Source: Piscicola geometra
Taxonomy: Eukaryota > Annelida > Clitellata > Hirudinida > Piscicolidae
DNA length: 64,000 nt
Reading direction: 5' to 3'
NCBI GenBank assembly: GCA_943735955.1
Contig: OX030963.1
Coordinates: forward strand, 7,156,811 to 7,220,810
Part shown: positions 1 through 10,139 of the stretch, piece after piece
Layout of the letters: the number at the start of each line of letters is the position of its first letter
Numbering within the stretch: position 1 is the first letter of the stretch
Translations under genes and position numbers: made by a program
The notes under the pieces: generated by a model
Told to the model about the DNA's origin: nothing
Databases searched by the model: none
What the model saw: only the letters and a program-made list of their open reading frames with translations

Positions 1-22
1 CACACACACACACACACACACC
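1..22. repeat. (CA)n tract ending at an exon acceptor
   Basis: A pure CA run reaches the window edge and leads directly into CCAG and the first MCCC1-like exon. It therefore forms the pyrimidine/purine alternating upstream side of that exon's 3' splice site. The same arrangement precedes the second copy of the exon. Confidence 0.9.
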
Positions 23-24
23 AG

Positions 25-166
25 GTGAAGGGTCATTCTTTCGAGGGGCGCATCTACGCAGAAGACCCGAAGCAGCAGTTCATGCCAGGCGCCGGCAAGG
101 TGCTGTACCTGAGCCCGCCTGCCGATGAAGATGATGCTGTGAGGGTGGAGGCTGCTGTGAGACAAG
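25..166 (+). CDS. MCCC1: MCCC1-like exon, copy A (biotin carboxylase domain)
   Basis: One internal exon of a methylcrotonoyl-CoA carboxylase alpha-like gene, whose product is the mitochondrial biotin-carboxylase subunit of leucine breakdown. The exon opens after a CAG acceptor and ends CAAG before a GTGTGT donor. It encodes 47 codons plus one base. The peptide contains GHSFEGRIYAEDP, FMPGAGKVLYLS and VEAAVRQG, which follow the order of the MCCC1 motifs (HAFEARIYAEDP, then FMP.AG, then RIETGVRQG). This fits MCCC1 better than PCCA, which differs in these stretches. The rest of the gene is outside the window or lies in other exons not found here. Length is 142 nt, so it is not frame-neutral. A second copy lies at 1521. 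Family assignment is by motif recall, not by a search. Confidence 0.8.
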
Positions 167-239
167 GTGTGTCTTCCATATTCTTATTTGGAATAGTTGT
201 GTTTAATCTCCTAGTAGTGAGTGGTAAACATTTACTAAA

Positions 240-1260
240 ACCTACCCCCTCCAACCCAACCCATTCACTCCAACCCAACCACTCCAACCCAACCACTCCA
301 ATCCAACCCCTCCAACCCAACCACTCCAACCTAACCACTCCAACCCAACCACTCCAACCCAACCACTCCAACCAACCACTCCAACCCAACCACTTCAACC
401 CAATCACTCCAACCAATCACTCCAACCCAACCACTCCAACCCAACCACTCCAACCAACCACTCCAACCAATCACTTTAACGCAACCACTCCAACTCAACC
501 ACTCTAACCTAACCACTCCAACCCAACCACTCCAACCCAACCACTCCAACTCAACCACTCCAACTCAACCACTCCAACCCAACCACTCCAACCCAACCAC
601 TCCAACCCAACCACTCCAAACCCAATCACTCCAACTCAACCACTCCAACTCAACCACTCCAACCCAACCACTCCAACCCAACCACTCCAACCCAACCACT
701 CCAACACACCCACTCCAACCCAACCACTCCAACCCAACCACTCCAACTTACCACTCTAACCCAACCACTCCAACCAACCCACTCCAACTCAACCACTACA
801 ACCCAACCACTCCAACCCAACCACTCCAACCCACCCACTCCAACTCCAACCCAACCACTTCAACCTAACCACTCCAACCCAACCACTCCAACTCAACCAC
901 TCCAACCCAACCACTCCAACCCAACCACTCCAACCCAACCATTGCGACTCAACCACTCTAACCCAACCACTCCAACCCAACCAATCCAACACACCCACTC
1001 CAACCCAACCACTCCAACCCAACCACTCCAACCAACCACTCCAACCCAACCACTCCAACCAACCCACTCCAACTCAACCACTACAACCCAACCACTCCAA
1101 CCCAACCACTCCAACCCACCCACTCCAACTCCAACCCAACCACTTCAACCTAACCACTCCAACCCAACCACTCCTACTCAACCACTCCAACCCAACCACT
1201 CCAACCCAACCACTCCAACCCAACCACTCCAACCCAACCACTCCAACCCAACCACTGCGA
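240..1260. repeat. 14-bp minisatellite CCAACCCAACCACT
   Basis: About 70 imperfect copies of a 14-bp unit fill the intron after exon copy A. Because 14 is not a multiple of 3, the array reads as a 14-residue period (QPLQPNHSNPTTPT-like) and stays open in several frames on both strands. The resulting long open frames are artefacts. The minus strand is GGTTGGGTTGG-rich. Confidence 0.95.
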
Positions 1261-1420
1261 CTCACATAGCCATTTCACCTTTCATTTTTCTTGTCGTGAC
1301 ATTTTGTATGTGCCTATTCGACGGTGATGAAGATGATGATGAAACTTTTTCACCAGACAAACCAACTAACTCATTCTCTCAACACATCTACTACACTACC
1401 TAGACCACACCATTCATACC
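1261..1420. other. Intronic spacer between the duplicated exons
   Basis: Non-repetitive intron sequence, with a short GATGAAGATGATGATGA stretch, that separates the minisatellite from the next (CA)n tract. I see no gene in it. Confidence 0.6.
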
Positions 1421-1422
1421 AC

Positions 1423-1517
<95 letters not shown>
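1421..1517. repeat. (CA)n microsatellite before exon copy B
   Basis: Nearly perfect CA repeat of about 95 bp, running straight into the CCAG acceptor of the second MCCC1-like exon. It is the counterpart of the tract at the window start. Confidence 0.95.
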
Positions 1518-1518
<1 letters not shown>

Positions 1519-1520
1519 AG

Positions 1521-1662
1521 GTGAAGGGTTATTCTTTCGAGGGGCGCATCTACGCAAAAGACCCGAAGCAGCAGTTCATGCCAGGCGCCGGCAAGGTGCT
1601 GTACCTGAGCCCGCCTGCCGAGGAAGACGATGCTGTGAGGGTGGAGACTGCTGTGAGACAAG
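1521..1662 (+). CDS. MCCC1: MCCC1-like exon, copy B (tandem duplicate)
   Basis: A second copy of the exon at 25-166, offset by 1496 bp, with the same length (142 nt), acceptor CCAG and donor GTGTGT. The reading frame is intact. Visible amino-acid changes are H to Y in GHSF, E to K in the normally conserved YAEDP motif, D to E after PPA, and A to T in VEAAVRQG. Because 142 is not divisible by 3, a transcript containing both copies would shift frame. The copies must therefore be mutually exclusive alternatives, or one is dead. The YAKDP change in copy B hints that copy B may be the relaxed one. Confidence 0.75.
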
Positions 1663-1737
1663 GTGTGTCTTTCGTATTCTTATTTGGAATAGTTGTGTTT
1701 AACCTCCTAGTAGTGAGTGGTAAACATTCACTAAAAC

Positions 1738-1960
1738 CTACCCCCTCCAACCTAATTACTCCAACCAACCACTCCAACCCAACCCATTCACTCCAACCCA
1801 ACCACTCCAACCCAACCCCTCCAACCCAACCCCTCCAACCCAACCACTCTAACCCAACCCCTCCAACCAATCACTCCAACCCAACCACTCCAACCCAATC
1901 ACTCCAACTCAACCACTCTAACCCAACCACTCCAACCAACCACTCCAACCCAACCAATAC
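1738..1960. repeat. 14-bp minisatellite, shorter array after exon copy B
   Basis: Same CCAACCCAACCACT family as 240-1260, about 15 degenerate copies, at the matching position in the intron after copy B. This supports duplication of exon plus flanking repeat as one block. Confidence 0.9.
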
Positions 1961-2007
1961 TTACTCCGAACAACAACAAAAACAGAATCTACAACAACAA
2001 CAGGTGG

Positions 2008-2770
2008 CGCTTTTGAGGTCCTCTTCGTGCAGAAATGGGGGAGTCTCCAGTCCCCCCTTCCCCTCCAACCACCACCTCCCAGTCCCCCCTTCCCCTCCAA
2101 CCACCAACTCCCATTCCCTTCTTCCCCCCCAACCACCACCACTCAGTACCCCCTTCCCCCCCAACCACCACCTCCCAGTCCCCCTTTTCTCTCCAACTTT
2201 GAGGTCTTCTTCGTGCAGAAATAGGGGAGTCTCCAGTCCCCTGTTCCCCCCAACCACCACCTCCCAGTCTCCCTTTCCCCTCCAACTTTGAGGTCCTCTT
2301 CGTGCAGAAATAGGGAAGTCTCCAGTCCCCCCTTCCCCCCAACCACCACCTCCCAGTCTCCCTATCCCTTTCCAACTTTGAGGTCCTCTTCGTGCAGAAA
2401 TGGGAAAGTCTCCAGTCCCCCCTTCCCCCCAACCACCACCTCCCAGTCTCTCTTTCCCCTCCAACTTTGAAGTCCTCTTCGTGCAGAAATGGGGAAGTCT
2501 CCAGTCCCCCCTTCCCCCCAACCACCACCTCCCAGTCTCTCTTTCCCCTCCAACTTTGAGGTCCTCTTCGTGCAGAAATAGGGGAGTCTCCAGTCCCCCC
2601 TTCCCCCCAACCACCACCTCCCAGTCTCTCTTTCCCCTCCAACTTTGAAGTCCTCTTCCTGCAGAAATAGGGGAGTCTCCAGTCCCCCCTTCTCCCCAAC
2701 CACCACCTCCCAGTCCCCCCTCCTTTTCCAACTTTGAGGTCTTTTTCGTGCAGAAATAAGGGAGTCTCCA
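2008..2770. repeat. 89-bp tandem repeat containing a TTTGAGGTCCTCTTCG core
   Basis: Nine or so copies of an 89-90 bp unit. Each has a core reading TTTGAGGTCCTCTTCGTGCAG, then AAATGGGGAGTCTCCAG, then a CCCCTTCCCC/CCACCACCTCCCAG block. Successive cores fall at 2201, 2290, 2380, 2469 and 2558. The same unit recurs at 8720-9120. Confidence 0.9.
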
Positions 2771-3535
2771 GTCCCCCCTTCCCCCCAACCACCACCTCCC
2801 AGTCCCCCCTTCCCTTCCAACCACCACCACCCAGTACCCCCTTCCCTCCCAACCACCACCTCCCAGTCCCCCCTTTCCTTCCAAACACCACCACTACCCA
2901 GTACCCCCCTTCCCCCCCAACCACCACCACCCAGTCCCCCCTTCCCCTCCAACCACCACCACCACCCAGTCTCCCCTTCCCCTCCAACCACCACCACTCA
3001 GTCCCCCCTTCCCCTCCAACCACCCCCTCCTTGTCCCCCCTTCCCCTCCAACCACCACCACCACCCAGTCCCCCCTTTCCCCCCAACCACCACCTCCCTG
3101 TCCCCCCTTCCCCTCCAACCACCACCTCCCAGTCCCCCCTTCCCCCCCAACCACCACCACCCAGTCCCCCCTTCCCCCCCAACCACCACCTCCCAGTCCC
3201 CCCTTCCCCTCCAACCACCACTTCCCTGTCCTCCCTTCCCCCCCAACCACCACCACCACCCAGTCCCCCCTTCCCCCCCCAACCACCACCTCCCTGTCCC
3301 CTTTTCCCCCCCAATCACCACCACCCAGTCCCCCCTTTTCCCCCAACCACCACCTCCCAGTCCCCCCTTCCCCTCCAACCACCACCTTTCAGTCCCCCCT
3401 TCCCCTCCAACCACCACCTCCCTGTCCCCCCTTCCCCCCCAACTACCACCACCCAGTCCCCCCTTCCCCTCCAACCACCACCTCCCTGTCCTCCCTTCCC
3501 CTCCAACCACCACCTTCCAGCCCCCCCTTCCCCTT
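2771..3535. repeat. ~31-bp C-rich minisatellite
   Basis: Imperfect units of about 30-33 bp built from CCCCTTCCCCTCC and AACCACCACCTCCCAGT. These are the second half of the 89-bp unit expanded alone. All frames on both strands stay open, giving proline-rich or glycine/tryptophan-rich spurious reading frames. Confidence 0.9.
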
Positions 3536-3539
3536 CACT

Positions 3540-4209
3540 GAAGCAGTGGTTCCAGAGAGACTTTCCTTCTTCAGCGAGATCTTGGTCACCTTTTTGAGTG
3601 CTTGCTGCGACGGCTCACCGCCACTGCTTTTCTTTTCGGCTTTGCCACTTTTTTCGGCATCACCACGATCTTTTTGACTACCACTTTCACTAACGTTTTC
3701 TCCATCACCCTCATCATCTTCTCCAACTACCTATCTTTCACTACCACTCTTCTCACCACCCTTCTCACCACCCGAACCCCCCCACCACGATTGATCCTCC
3801 TGCCCTCCAACTCCTCAACAGCACTTCCCACCATCTAACTGCTCGACGACGACTTCACCTTCTTCTGCCACGAAGAAACCAACGAGGAAACCTTAGAGTT
3901 TGTCGACTGTGTGGGCTTGGCGTGGTGGCTTTTGTTGTAGTTGTAGTGCTTGTGGTGGAGTTGGGATGCGTTGTTGCCATGGGGACCGTTGTTCATGTTG
4001 GTTTTTTCATTATTTACATGGTTTTTTCTGTTGTAGTGCATTCTTGTAGATGCATTTTTGCCATGGTAACTCTGGTTCCAATGACATGCACCACTACCAT
4101 CACCTGCATGATACCCTTGATTGGCATGGTGTTCTTGCCTGCATTGGTGGTGGGATGCTTCCTTTGCATGCTGACTCTTCTTCAGTTTCCCTTCGTTTTC
4201 TGCAGACAT
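3540..4209 (-). pseudogene. His/Asn/Ser-rich protein fragment, left inverted arm
   Basis: On the minus strand an open frame (4209 to 3835) encodes a low-complexity basic protein rich in His, Asn, Lys and Ser, with MNNGPHGNNASQLHH and SSLVSSWQKK motifs. It ends at a TAG where the sister copy at 7469 has a serine codon. Homology to the sister continues past the stop to about 3540, through a Gly-rich segment and a VTKISLKKESLSGTTAS tail. The match places an inverted copy of the same gene fragment at 5960-7915. I do not recognise the family. The stop and drifting frame suggest this arm is not functional. Confidence 0.55.
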
Positions 4210-4595
4210 TCTCTTAGTCGAATAACATCCACCCTTTGTGCATTCTCCACCATTTCTGCCTCATGGTGGAGACTGAAGAAAGGGTGGAGACTGCAGGTGA
4301 TGGTAGTGGTCTGTCCAGAGATGAGTTGTTGTCTCTTGGGCTGTCTTGCAGAGTCTGCACAGGTCCTCTTGGCTTAGACCAATTCTACATTGGTAGGCTC
4401 TGAGCGCCGGGTGGTGCCCAGTACGGAACCTGCTCAGGTTGGTGCGAGCAAGTTTGGTGAGCTACTTTTCAGCTTTCTTGAGCCTGCCTTTGTATATGCT
4501 ATTCAGTCTGTCGTTACTGAAGTGGTTTTCTTGAGGTCTATGGCTTGTGAGTGCTTGGCAGATCCCTGTTCTTGATAGGTCTTGGTTTAGCGGGG

Positions 4596-4995
4596 TTAGC
4601 TGTGTTCTGCTTCCTGTAGCTGCTTCTGCATCGCCTCATCGTTTCCGACCAGATAGCAGTGGCTTGGCACCCAGATGAAGAGAACCTTTTTGTTCATGTT
4701 GGCACACTGTGCAGTTAGCTCTGAAATTCGATGAGAGGAGAGAGAGTTGGATGCCATTAGCGAGAGAAGCGGCTTGCAATCGCACACAATCTTTGCCACG
4801 CTCCAGTCCTCTCTCTCAATCAACCATTTCAGAGCCCCCTCAACCGCATTTCTTTCAGTGTCCATTGGGTTACTCTTGTATCCTGTGGGTTTGTTCCAAG
4901 TGACTACTATCTGATCTCTTTGGTACACCACCACCGCAGCACCACAATGCTTTGTCACCCTTGCACCGAGCCGTCAGTAAAGATGGTAAAATCAG
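4596..4995 (-). pseudogene. Retrotransposon RNase H fragment, copy 1
   Basis: Minus-strand frame carrying GAAVVVYQRDQ, NAVEGALKWL, VCDCKPLLSL and VLFIWVPSH, in the order of the RNase H domain found at the end of some non-LTR retrotransposon polyproteins. The frame is cut near the end by a one-base difference from copy 2: the segment corresponding to NDEADAEAA is shifted. Confidence 0.65.
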
Positions 4996-5045
4996 CTTTC
5001 CCTTTCTGGGTGATGGCATCCTTGGCTGCTTCCAGCTGCATGTGG

Positions 5046-5830
5046 TCATGGTCGTGCTTGCTGGATTTGGAGTAGCTGATGTTGAGAGAGAAGTTGAACC
5101 AAGGCGGCTTGGGCTCGTATACCACTTCGTGCAGTGGTACGGAACCTGCTCAGGTTGGTGCGAGCAAGTTTGGTGAGCTTCTTCTCAGCTTTCTTGAGCC
5201 TGCCTTTGTATATGCTATTCAGTCTGTCGTTACTGAAGTGGTTTTCTTGAGGTCTATGGCTTGTGAGTGCTTGGCAGATCCCTGTTCTTGATAAGTCTTG
5301 GTTCAGCGGGGTTAGCTGTGTCCTGCTTCCTGTAGCTGCTTCTGCATCAGCCTCATCGTTTCCGACCAGATAGCAGTGGTCTGGCACCCAGATGAAGAGA
5401 ACCTTTTTGTTCAGGTTGGCACACTGTGCAGTTAGCTCTGAAATTCGATGGGAGGAGAGAGAGTTGGATGCCATTAGCGAGAGAAGTGGTTTGCAATCGC
5501 ACACAATCTTTGCCACGCTCCAGTCTTCTTTCTCACTCAACCATTTCAGAGCCCCCTCAACCGCAATTCTTTCAGTGTCCATTGGGTTACTTTTGTATCC
5601 TGTGGGCTTGTTCCAGGTAACTACTTTCTGATCCCTTTGGTACACCACCACCGCAGCACCACAATGCTTTGTCACCCTTGCACCGAGCCGTCAGTAAAGA
5701 TGGTAAAATCAGCTTTCCCTTTCTGGGTGATGGCATCTATGGCTGCTTCCAGTTGCATGTGGTCATGGTCGTGCTTGCTGGATTTGGAGTAGCTGATGTT
5801 GAGAGGGAAGTTAAACCAAGGCGGCTTGGG
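5046..5830 (-). pseudogene. Retrotransposon RNase H fragment, copy 2
   Basis: Longer version of the RNase H relic. The upstream frame (6031 to 5672) contains FTIFTDGSVQG, the first catalytic Asp region. The next frame (5675 to 5046) contains the Glu and second and third Asp regions (RIAVEGALKWL, IVCDCKPLL, GNDEADAEAA), then a basic tail. The two halves overlap in different frames, so a frameshift has broken the domain. Confidence 0.7.
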
Positions 5831-5954
5831 CTCGTATACCACTGCAGTGGGTCTTCTGGTAGAAGTGCCTTTGCTTGGTGAAGGAATTTGGCCCACTATC
5901 TGTTTTGTTTCAGCTTCTTGGTTACATGTTTCTCTGAAAGTGACTTCCCATGTC

Positions 5955-6018
5955 GTTGGAATCAGAGTTACCATGGCAAAAATGCATCTACAAGAATGCA
6001 CTACAACCGAAAACACCA
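5955..6018 (+). other. Right inverted arm, part 1 (cut by a LINE)
   Basis: Reverse-complement match to 4012-4085, covering the CATTGGAA-CAGAGTTACCATGGC and TGCATCTACAAGAATGCAC stretches. It resumes at about 7460 after the inserted LINE, so the left arm preserves the pre-insertion arrangement. Confidence 0.75.
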
Positions 6019-7455
6019 TGTAAATAATCAATCAATCAATCACTAATAATTTGTATAGCGCCCTTTACTAAGTGAACAAAAGCGCTCAGCTATCACGTCC
6101 CAAACAAGTACGTCTTCAGGCCTCGACGGAAAGTTATGAGTGACTTAGTTGAAGTTAAAGAAGAAGGTAAAGAATTCCATAAAAGAGGACCACAGTAAGA
6201 AAAAGAACGTTTAGCAAAAGAGTGTTTAACTGGAAAACGAAAAGAACGATTAAAGGTAGATGATCTTAGACCAGATTTAGGGGGTTGTTTAATTAGATTT
6301 TTAAGATAAATTGGAGCATTACAGTTATGAATTTTAAACATATTTAGGCATATTTTAAAAGTCACTCTAGATCTCAAAAGTAACCAATGTAACAAACGAA
6401 GATAAGGAGAAATGTGAGAAAACTTAGGAGCACGAGCAACAAGACGAGCAGCACAATTAAAGGTTTTATTTGGAGGAGCTAAAGTAGTATCAGGGAGACC
6501 ATAGTAAAGAGAGTTGCAATAATCAATCCTGGAGAAAACTAGAGAAGATACAAGAATAGATTTTAAAGATAAATTGGAGCATTACAGTTATGAATTTTAA
6601 ACATATTTAGGCATATTTTAAAAGTCACTCTAGATCTCAAAGGTAACCAATGTAACAAACGAAGATAAGGAGAAATGTGAGAAAACTTAGGAGCACGAGC
6701 AACAAGACGAGCAGCACAATTAAAGGTTTTATTTGGAGGAGCTAAAGTAGTATCAGGGAGACCATAGTAAAGAGAGTTGCAATAATCAATCCTGGAGAGA
6801 ACTAGAGAAGATACAAGAATAGATTTTTAAGATAAATTGGAGCATTATAGTTATGAATTTTGAACATATTTAGGCATATTTTAAAAGTCACTCTAGATCT
6901 CAAAGGTAACCAATGTAACAAACGAAGATAAGGAGAAATGTGAGAAAACTTAGGAGCACGAGCAACAAGACGAGCAGCACAATTAAAGGTTTTATTTGGA
7001 GGAGCTAAAGTAGTATCAGGAAGACCATAGTAAAGAGAGTTGCAATAATCAATCCTGGAGAGAACTAGAGAAGATACAAGAAGTTGCAAGGTAGGATCAT
7101 CGAGAAAAGGAAGAAGCTGTTTAATACGACGAATGTGGAAGTAACAAGATTAAAAGACAGATAGAATTTGAAGAGCTAAAGACAAGTTAGAATCGAAAAT
7201 AAAACCAAGGCTACGAATGGAAGATGAAGGGTTTAGAGAGAGTGAAGAGGGGGGAGGCAAAACTAAAGAAGGAAGAGATAGTAAAGACTTTGATTTTTTA
7301 TTGAAATATATGAGTTCAAATTTGTCCGGATTGAGTTTGAGAAACATAGAAGAAGCCCAAGAGATTATAGATTGAAGACAGAGAGTTATTTTATTAACAG
7401 TAAGGTCAAGAGAAGAGTCAGTGAAAGATGAATAAATATAGGAGTCGTGAAAAAA
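6019..7455 (-). mobile_element. 5'-truncated CR1/L2-like LINE
   Basis: The minus strand encodes reverse-transcriptase C-terminal motifs: DSYIYSSFTDSSLDLTVNKI, then LNPDKFELIYF, then LVLSRIDYCNSLYYGLP, then LHWLPLRSRVTFKICLNMFK, then GPLLWNSLPSSL and FRRGLKTYLF. The 3' end is a (GATT)n-type tail, read as AATCAATCAATCAATC on the plus strand and preceded by TATAGCGCC, which is typical of CR1/L2-like tails. The 5' side is truncated before the catalytic YADD. Frames are interrupted and a 263-bp segment is tandemly triplicated. It inserted in the right arm of the inverted repeat. Confidence 0.8.
6301..7082. repeat. 263-bp tandem triplication inside the LINE
   Basis: The block starting AAATTGGAGCATTA occurs at 6308, 6571 and 6834, an exact 263-bp period, with few differences between copies. 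It covers the RT C-terminal segment. The near identity indicates recent expansion after the LINE inserted. Confidence 0.9.
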
Positions 7456-7468
7456 TGAAAAAACCAGC

Positions 7469-7912
7469 ATGAACAACAGTCCCCATGGCAAAAACGCATC
7501 CCAACTCCACCACATGCACTACAACTCCAACAAAATCCACCACGCCAAGCCCACGCAGTCGAACAACTCTAAGGTTTGCTCGTTGGTTTCTTCGTGGCAC
7601 GAGAAGGCTAATTCGTCGTCGATCAGTTCGATGGTGGGAAGTGCTGTTAAGGAGTTCGAGGGGAGGAGAGGCAGTCGTGGTGGAGGTGGTTCGGGTGGTG
7701 GTTCGGGTGGTGAGAAGGGTGGTGGTGCAGGAAAGGTAGTTGGAGAAGGTGATAAGGGTAAATGGAGGAAACGTTGGTGAAAGTGGTGGTCATAAAGATC
7801 GTGTTGCTGCCGAAAAAGTGCCAAAGCCGAAAAGAACAGCAGTCAGCAAGCATCAAACTGGTGACCAAGATTTTCCTGAAGAAGGAAAGTCTCTCTGGCA
7901 CCACGGCTTCAG
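7469..7912 (+). CDS. His/Asn/Ser- and Gly-rich protein fragment, right arm
   Basis: Open frame from 7469 to 7780: MNNSPHGKNASQLHH, SLVSSWHEKANSSSISS, VGSAVKEFEGRRGS, then a Gly-rich linker. Homology with the left arm continues in a shifted frame to about 7912 as VTKIFLKKESLSGTTASVK, immediately before a minisatellite. It is the sister of 3540-4209, in the opposite orientation. No known domain is visible. The change of frame near 7760 suggests decay, or an unseen intron. Confidence 0.4.
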
Positions 7913-7914
7913 TG

Positions 7915-8575
7915 AAAACCCTCCAACTCAACCACTCCAACCCAACCACTCCAACCCAACCACTCCAACCCAACCACTCCAACCCAACCACTCCAACCCA
8001 ACCACTCCAACCAACCCACTCCAACCCAACCAGTCCAACCAACCCACTCCAACCCAAACACTCCAACCCAACCACTCCAACCAACCACTCCAACCCAATC
8101 ACTCCAACCCAACCCAACCCCTCCAACCAAACCACTCCAACCCAACCATTCCAACCCAACCATCCCTACTCAACCACTCCAACTCAATCACTCCAACCCA
8201 ACCACTTCAACCCAACCACTCCAACCCAACCACTCCAACCCAACCACTCCAACCCAACCACCCCAACTCAACCACTCAAACTCAACCACTCCAACCCAAC
8301 CACTCCAACCCAACCACTCCAACCCAACCACTCAAACTCAAATACCCTAACCTAACCACTCTAATCCAACCACTCCAACCCAACCACTCCAACCAACTCA
8401 CTCCAACTCAACCACTCCAATCCAACCACTCCAACCCAACCACTCCAATCCAACCACTCCAACCCAACCACTCCAACCAACCCCTCCAACCCAAACACTC
8501 CAAACCAACCACTCACACCAATCACTCCAACCCAACCCTTCCAACCAACCCACTCCAACCCAACCACTCCAACCA
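7915..8575. repeat. 14-bp minisatellite, second locus
   Basis: About 47 degenerate CCAACCCAACCACT units, same family and same strand as at 240-1260 and 1738-1960, beginning directly after the SLSGTTASVK segment. Confidence 0.93.
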
Positions 8576-8579
8576 GTAC

Positions 8580-9230
8580 CCCTTTCTTCCACAACCACCA
8601 CCTCCCAGTCCCCCCTTCCCTCCCAACCACCACCTCCCTGTCCTCCTTTCCCCCCCAACCACCACCTCCCATTCTCTCCTTCCCCCCCAACCACCACATC
8701 CCAGTCTCCCTTTCCCCTCCAACTTTGAAGTCCTCTTCGTGCAGAAATGGGGAAGTCTCCAGTCCCCCCTTCCCCCCAACCACCACCTCCCCGTCTCCCT
8801 TTCCTCTCCAACTTTGAGGTCTTCTTCGTGCAGAAATGGGGAAGTCTCCAGTCCCCCCTTCCCCCCAACCACCACATCCCAGTCTCCCTTTCCCCTCCAA
8901 CTTTGAGGTCCTCTTCGTGCAGAAATGGGGAAGTCTCCAGTCTCCCCTTCCCCTCCAACCACCACCTCCCAGTCTCCCTTTCCTCTCCAACTTTGAGGTC
9001 TTCTTCGTGCAGAAATGGGGAAGTCTCCAGTCCCCCCTTCCCCCCAACCACCACCTCCCAGTCTCCCTTTCCCCTCCAACTTTGAGGTCCTCTTCGTGCA
9101 GAAATGGGGGAGTCTCCAGTCCCCCCTTCCCCCCCAACCACCACCACCCAGTCCCCCTTTCCCCCCAACCACCATCACTTCCCAGTCCCACCTTTCCCCC
9201 CAGCCACCACCACCCAGTCCCACCTTTCCA
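8580..9230. repeat. 89-bp repeat array, second locus
   Basis: Same 89-bp unit with TTTGAGGTC core and CCACCACCTCCCAG blocks as 2008-2770, again following the 14-bp array in the same order and strand. Confidence 0.9.
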
Positions 9231-9404
9231 CAACCATCTCCAACAAAAAGACTTACACCACTTCCACCCACACACAAAAAAGTCCCTGCATCACCTCCAC
9301 CAGCCTCCAGCAGACCCCAACCACATGAAGCCACCACCACATCTGACACAGCATCATCACATCTCTCCTTGCAAGTCTTCAGGAAGAGAGTTGATGGGAA
9401 TTGA
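9231..9404 (+). other. Possible Pro/Ser/Thr-rich coding tail
   Basis: After the array the sequence becomes unique. One frame reads LTPLPPTHKKVPASPPPASS and then ATTTSDTASSHLSLQVF before a stop at 9402. It could be an exon of the same unidentified gene as 7469-7912, but no clear splice phase supports this. Confidence 0.25.
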
Positions 9405-9494
9405 AGGATGCCTGAAAAAGCAGAAAGAGTGAGGGAGAGCAAACGATGGTATGTTAATTATGAAATATATGGAAACGACTAAGGAGGAAGGAGC

Positions 9495-9782
9495 ATGAGG
9501 GGAAACAATAAAGGATTTAACAATAATGTCAGGGCTAAAAATTCCCTAAAAACTCAGACGATGAAGGGTTTTCAAAATGATAGAAAGAGCAGAAGAGAAA
9601 AAAGTAGGAGAGATTGTGAAAGGGGAAAGAGTGAAAAAAATTTAAATGGAGAAAGAACTATTGACAACAGCAACAACTTTGCTTCTAAGCATAGAAAATA
9701 CAACAAGTTTGAAGACAGTGGTGTGAGTGGAAGAGGTGGTGTAAGGAATGCCCGATTGTATAATTGCATGGACGAAAAGTGA
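9495..9782 (+). CDS. Asn/Lys/Arg-rich hypothetical ORF
   Basis: A 95-codon open frame of highly basic, low-complexity composition (RGNNKGFNNN, RKSRREKSRRDCERGKSEKN). No domain is recognised. It may be a terminal exon, since AT-rich non-coding sequence follows. It could equally be chance. Confidence 0.25.
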   Translation: MRGNNKGFNNNVRAKNSLKTQTMKGFQNDRKSRREKSRRDCERGKSEKNLNGERTIDNSNNFASKHRKYNKFEDSGVSGRGGVRNARLYNCMDEK

Positions 9783-10139
9783 CAATATGGCTGTAACAGA
9801 GATGTTGAGAAGCATCATTCACTGGCTTTAACTGCATTCTATAATTTCATTTTTGTTGAATTAATTTTGTAAATGAATTGTTATAGAAATTGAGTTTTTT
9901 TTGTTGATATTTTAATAAATAGCGTTTTAGTTAAACTTTTTAAAAGTTAACTTAGGAAAGAAAGTTACCATTAAATTAAATTAAAACGATGATATGTATT
10001 GTTATATATATATTTTGAGTAATACTAATATATTTGGGATGGTATGCGTTTAAATCAACCATACTTTAAATCTACCATACGAGGAATTTACCTCAAGAAG
10101 TTTTTTATTATTTTATTTTTACGAATAGGAAACACTACA
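9783..10139. other. AT-rich spacer
   Basis: Strongly AT-rich sequence with no open frame or repeat family that I recognise. Confidence 0.5.

Larger units (their letters stand above)
4421..5835. repeat. ~715-bp tandem duplication of an RNase H fragment
   Basis: The sequence starting GTACGGAACCTGCTCAGGTT at 4421 recurs at 5136, and the match runs through to about 5835. Small indels (for example TGCATCGCC against TGCATCAGCC) and scattered substitutions separate the copies. Confidence 0.85.

Noticed and set aside
240..1260. Telomeric origin of the GGTTGGGTTGG strand
   Set aside because: The 14-bp period with ACTC spacers is not a telomere hexamer. Only the block at 59733 is TTAGGG-like.
1989..3314. 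A 441-codon Gly/Trp-rich frame and similar frames at 8361-9442
   Set aside because: Antisense readings of C-rich tandem repeats, with no start, splice or domain evidence.
240..9230. CRISPR-like array
   Set aside because: Repeats are contiguous, without unique spacers, and the DNA is eukaryotic.
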